Assembly: GCA_964473245.1 (NCBI GenBank)
Contig: CAYYOL010000026.1
Location: forward strand, 1 to 31,961
Length of the DNA stretch: 31,961 bases
From: CAYZJV01 sp964473245
GTDB lineage: Bacteria > Spirochaetota > Spirochaetia > Sphaerochaetales > Sphaerochaetaceae
Direction: 5' to 3'
Position numbers and translations under genes: made by a program. The notes under the pieces are model-generated. The model had not been told where the DNA came from and searched no databases. It saw nothing but the letters and a program-made list of their open reading frames with translations. Below are positions 30,468 through 31,961 of this stretch, one piece after another; the first letter of the stretch is position 1; every line of letters begins with the position of its first letter.

Positions 30468-31136
30468 ATGAACATAATACCATGGGACTTGGGGGCAATC
30501 CCCTCACGGTTCTTCCTCTTCGGGGAAGCCGCATGGTACACGGTGCAGATTACCGGTCTCGGCGTATTGCTGGGGCTGGTAATCGGGCTTGTAGTGGCTC
30601 TGGGACGCTTGTCGAGCTATCGTCCTATCTCAGCCGTGTCTCGTGCTTACATCTTTCTCATCAGAGGAACACCGCTGCTGGTTCAGCTTTTCATCGTGTA
30701 CTACGGATTGACCTCGATCGTGACAATCGCTCCGATCCCATCTGCGGTCATCGCATTGGGAGTACATAACGGAGCCTATATTGCAGAGATCTTCCGTGGA
30801 TCCATCCAGTCCATAGATTATGGACAAATGGAGGCTGCACGAAGCCTGGGCATGCCCAAGGGCAGAGCCATGAGAAGAATCGTTCTTCCGCAGGCGTTCA
30901 AGCGTGCTGTCCCTTCAATCGGAAATCAGCTGATCATTGCATTGAAAGACAGTTCTCTGGCTTCTACAATCGCTGTTCCCGAACTGATGCTTCGTGGAAG
31001 GCAGATGGGTTCTTCGACATTCATGTACATGGAGATGTTCATCATTGTGGGTATCTGGTACCTTCTGATGACCAGTGTACTCTCGTTTGTCATCCATCGA
31101 ATCGAAACCAGATTGAAGGTGAGCGACCGTGACTGA
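30468..31136 (+). CDS. Polar amino acid ABC transporter permease
   Basis: This 222-residue membrane protein of the HisM/GlnP family has about five hydrophobic helices. FLIRGTPLLVQLFIVYYG lies at about residues 62-79, and the coupling motif EAARSLGMPKGRAMRRIVLPQA lies near 120. The latter is the EAA loop that docks on the ATPase. A homodimer is expected, since no second permease is present. It begins 14 bases after the binding protein stop with only a weak ribosome site, and its stop codon lies within the ATPase gene, giving an eight-base overlap. Confidence 0.95.
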   Translation: MNIIPWDLGAIPSRFFLFGEAAWYTVQITGLGVLLGLVIGLVVALGRLSSYRPISAVSRAYIFLIRGTPLLVQLFIVYYGLTSIVTIAPIPSAVIALGVHNGAYIAEIFRGSIQSIDYGQMEAARSLGMPKGRAMRRIVLPQAFKRAVPSIGNQLIIALKDSSLASTIAVPELMLRGRQMGSSTFMYMEMFIIVGIWYLLMTSVLSFVIHRIETRLKVSDRD

Positions 31137-31941
31137 GCAAGAACAACAGAAAAAACAGATCAAGAGAAAGAAGAAAGAGACCATCGACCCGAACGCCCCG
31201 TTTCTCCGAATCGAGAAATTGAACAAGTTCTACGGTGACCTCCATGTCTTGAAGAACGTCTCTCTCAGTGTGAAGAAGGGTGAGGTCGTTGTGATTATCG
31301 GAGCTTCCGGTAGTGGTAAGAGTACGCTCCTGCGATGTGTGAACTTCCTCGAGAAATCGAAGGACGGGAAGATATTCATCGAAGGGAAACGTATACGAAA
31401 TCAGGAGAGCCAACTGAACAAGGTTCGACAGAATCTTGGCATGGTGTTCCAGCATTTCAACCTCTTTCCACACATGACTGTGATACAAAATGTCATGGAG
31501 GGACTGGTGCAGGTTAAGGGAGTGCCGAAAGATAAGGCTCGAAAGAAGGCTCTCGATCTACTAGAGCAGGTTGGCCTGAGCGATAAGGCCGATGTCTATC
31601 CCGCCATGCTGTCCGGTGGGCAGAAACAGCGAGTCGCCATTGCACGGGCACTTGCCATGGATCCGAAGATCATGCTGTTCGACGAACCGACCAGTGCTCT
31701 CGATCCTGAGCTGGTTGGAGAGGTCCTTACGGTCATGACGGATCTTGCAAAGCAGGGGATGACTATGGTTGTCGTGACCCATGAGATGTGGTTCGCGAAA
31801 GAGGTGGCCGACCGAGTCGTATTCATGGACGACGGTATCATCCTCGAGGAGGCAACTCCCGAGAAGATGTTCAGTGCTCCTGAACACGAACGAACGTTGG
31901 AATTTCTCAAGCAGGTACTACCACCGCAGGATAGTGAATAG
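31129..31941 (+). CDS. Polar amino acid ABC transporter ATPase
   Basis: This 270-residue GlnQ/HisP-type ATPase has Walker A GASGSGKST (about residues 63-71), Q-loop MVFQHFNLFPH, signature LSGGQKQRVAIARAL, Walker B IMLFDEPTSALD, and the switch His in VVTHEM. The start is a GTG with AAGGTGAG upstream, inside the permease gene. The first 26 residues form a Lys/Gln-rich extension before the usual LRIEKLNKFYG start, longer than in most family members. No later start fits. It energises uptake at the cytoplasmic face. Confidence 0.95.
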   Translation: MTEQEQQKKQIKRKKKETIDPNAPFLRIEKLNKFYGDLHVLKNVSLSVKKGEVVVIIGASGSGKSTLLRCVNFLEKSKDGKIFIEGKRIRNQESQLNKVRQNLGMVFQHFNLFPHMTVIQNVMEGLVQVKGVPKDKARKKALDLLEQVGLSDKADVYPAMLSGGQKQRVAIARALAMDPKIMLFDEPTSALDPELVGEVLTVMTDLAKQGMTMVVVTHEMWFAKEVADRVVFMDDGIILEEATPEKMFSAPEHERTLEFLKQVLPPQDSE

Positions 31942-31961
31942 ATGAACCTAGCGGGCGCCTC
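31942..31961 (+). other. Possible start of a further gene at the window edge
   Basis: An ATG directly follows the ATPase stop codon and stays open for the remaining six codons. Too little is present to say whether the operon continues. Confidence 0.2.

Noticed and set aside
1..31961. CRISPR array, insertion sequence, prophage or rRNA
   Set aside because: I found no regularly spaced repeats, transposase, integrase or phage genes, target-site duplications or rRNA sequence. The tRNA-Val has no integrase or duplicated 3' end beside it.

Overview
The window looks like chromosomal DNA from a spirochaete, probably a Spirochaetaceae or Sphaerochaeta relative. This is inferred, not proven. The main clues are a BMP/PnrA-type nucleoside-binding protein feeding a nucleoside ABC importer, exported binding proteins with the FAGGAQE and FAQGQQES junctions common in that group, relaxed lipoboxes such as LTQC, LPP20- and DUF6175-type lipoproteins beside a putative outer-membrane barrel, and a tRNA-Val gene with no encoded CCA. 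I see no phage, insertion sequence, CRISPR array or rRNA. Gene density is high and many neighbours overlap by 1-8 bases.

Layout. 1-627: 3' part of an anaerobic sulfatase-maturase-type radical SAM enzyme. 566-2480 (minus): a DeoD-type purine nucleoside phosphorylase followed by two half-size CHR-family transporters. 2620-3537 (plus): a nucleoside hydrolase divergent from that operon. 3541-9669 (minus): nucleoside-binding protein, two-domain ATPase, two permeases, a second divergent nucleoside phosphorylase and a nitroreductase. These genes form a purine/nucleoside salvage island. 9820-11539 (plus): DUF47 regulator plus PiT phosphate transporter. 11542-15961 (minus): a three-gene envelope operon of putative outer-membrane barrel, DUF6175-type lipoprotein and LPP20-type lipoprotein.

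16108-19967 (plus): DUF1611 protein, dipeptide-epimerase-like enolase-superfamily enzyme and an NhaC-family carrier, resembling DgcN/DgcA D-glutamate catabolism. 20104-23870 (plus): membrane-anchored sugar-binding protein, LytS/YesM-type histidine kinase and YesN/AraC-type response regulator, a likely three-part sugar-sensing system with no transporter beside it. 23964-25133 (minus): a small Cys-rich protein and a lipoprotein. 25328-25399 (minus): tRNA-Val(GAC) with a clear terminator. 25528-27006 (plus): type-B carboxylesterase. 27106-29449 (plus): lipoprotein with two phospholipase-D HKD motifs and two small exported, possibly outer-membrane, proteins. 29665-31941 (plus): polar amino acid ABC importer (binding protein, permease, ATPase), possibly continuing beyond the window.

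The best leads are the three-part sensor, the DUF1611/epimerase/NhaC cluster, the two envelope operons, and three lipoprotein-type genes that seem to have leaderless or very short-leader mRNAs, while most neighbouring genes have good Shine-Dalgarno sites.
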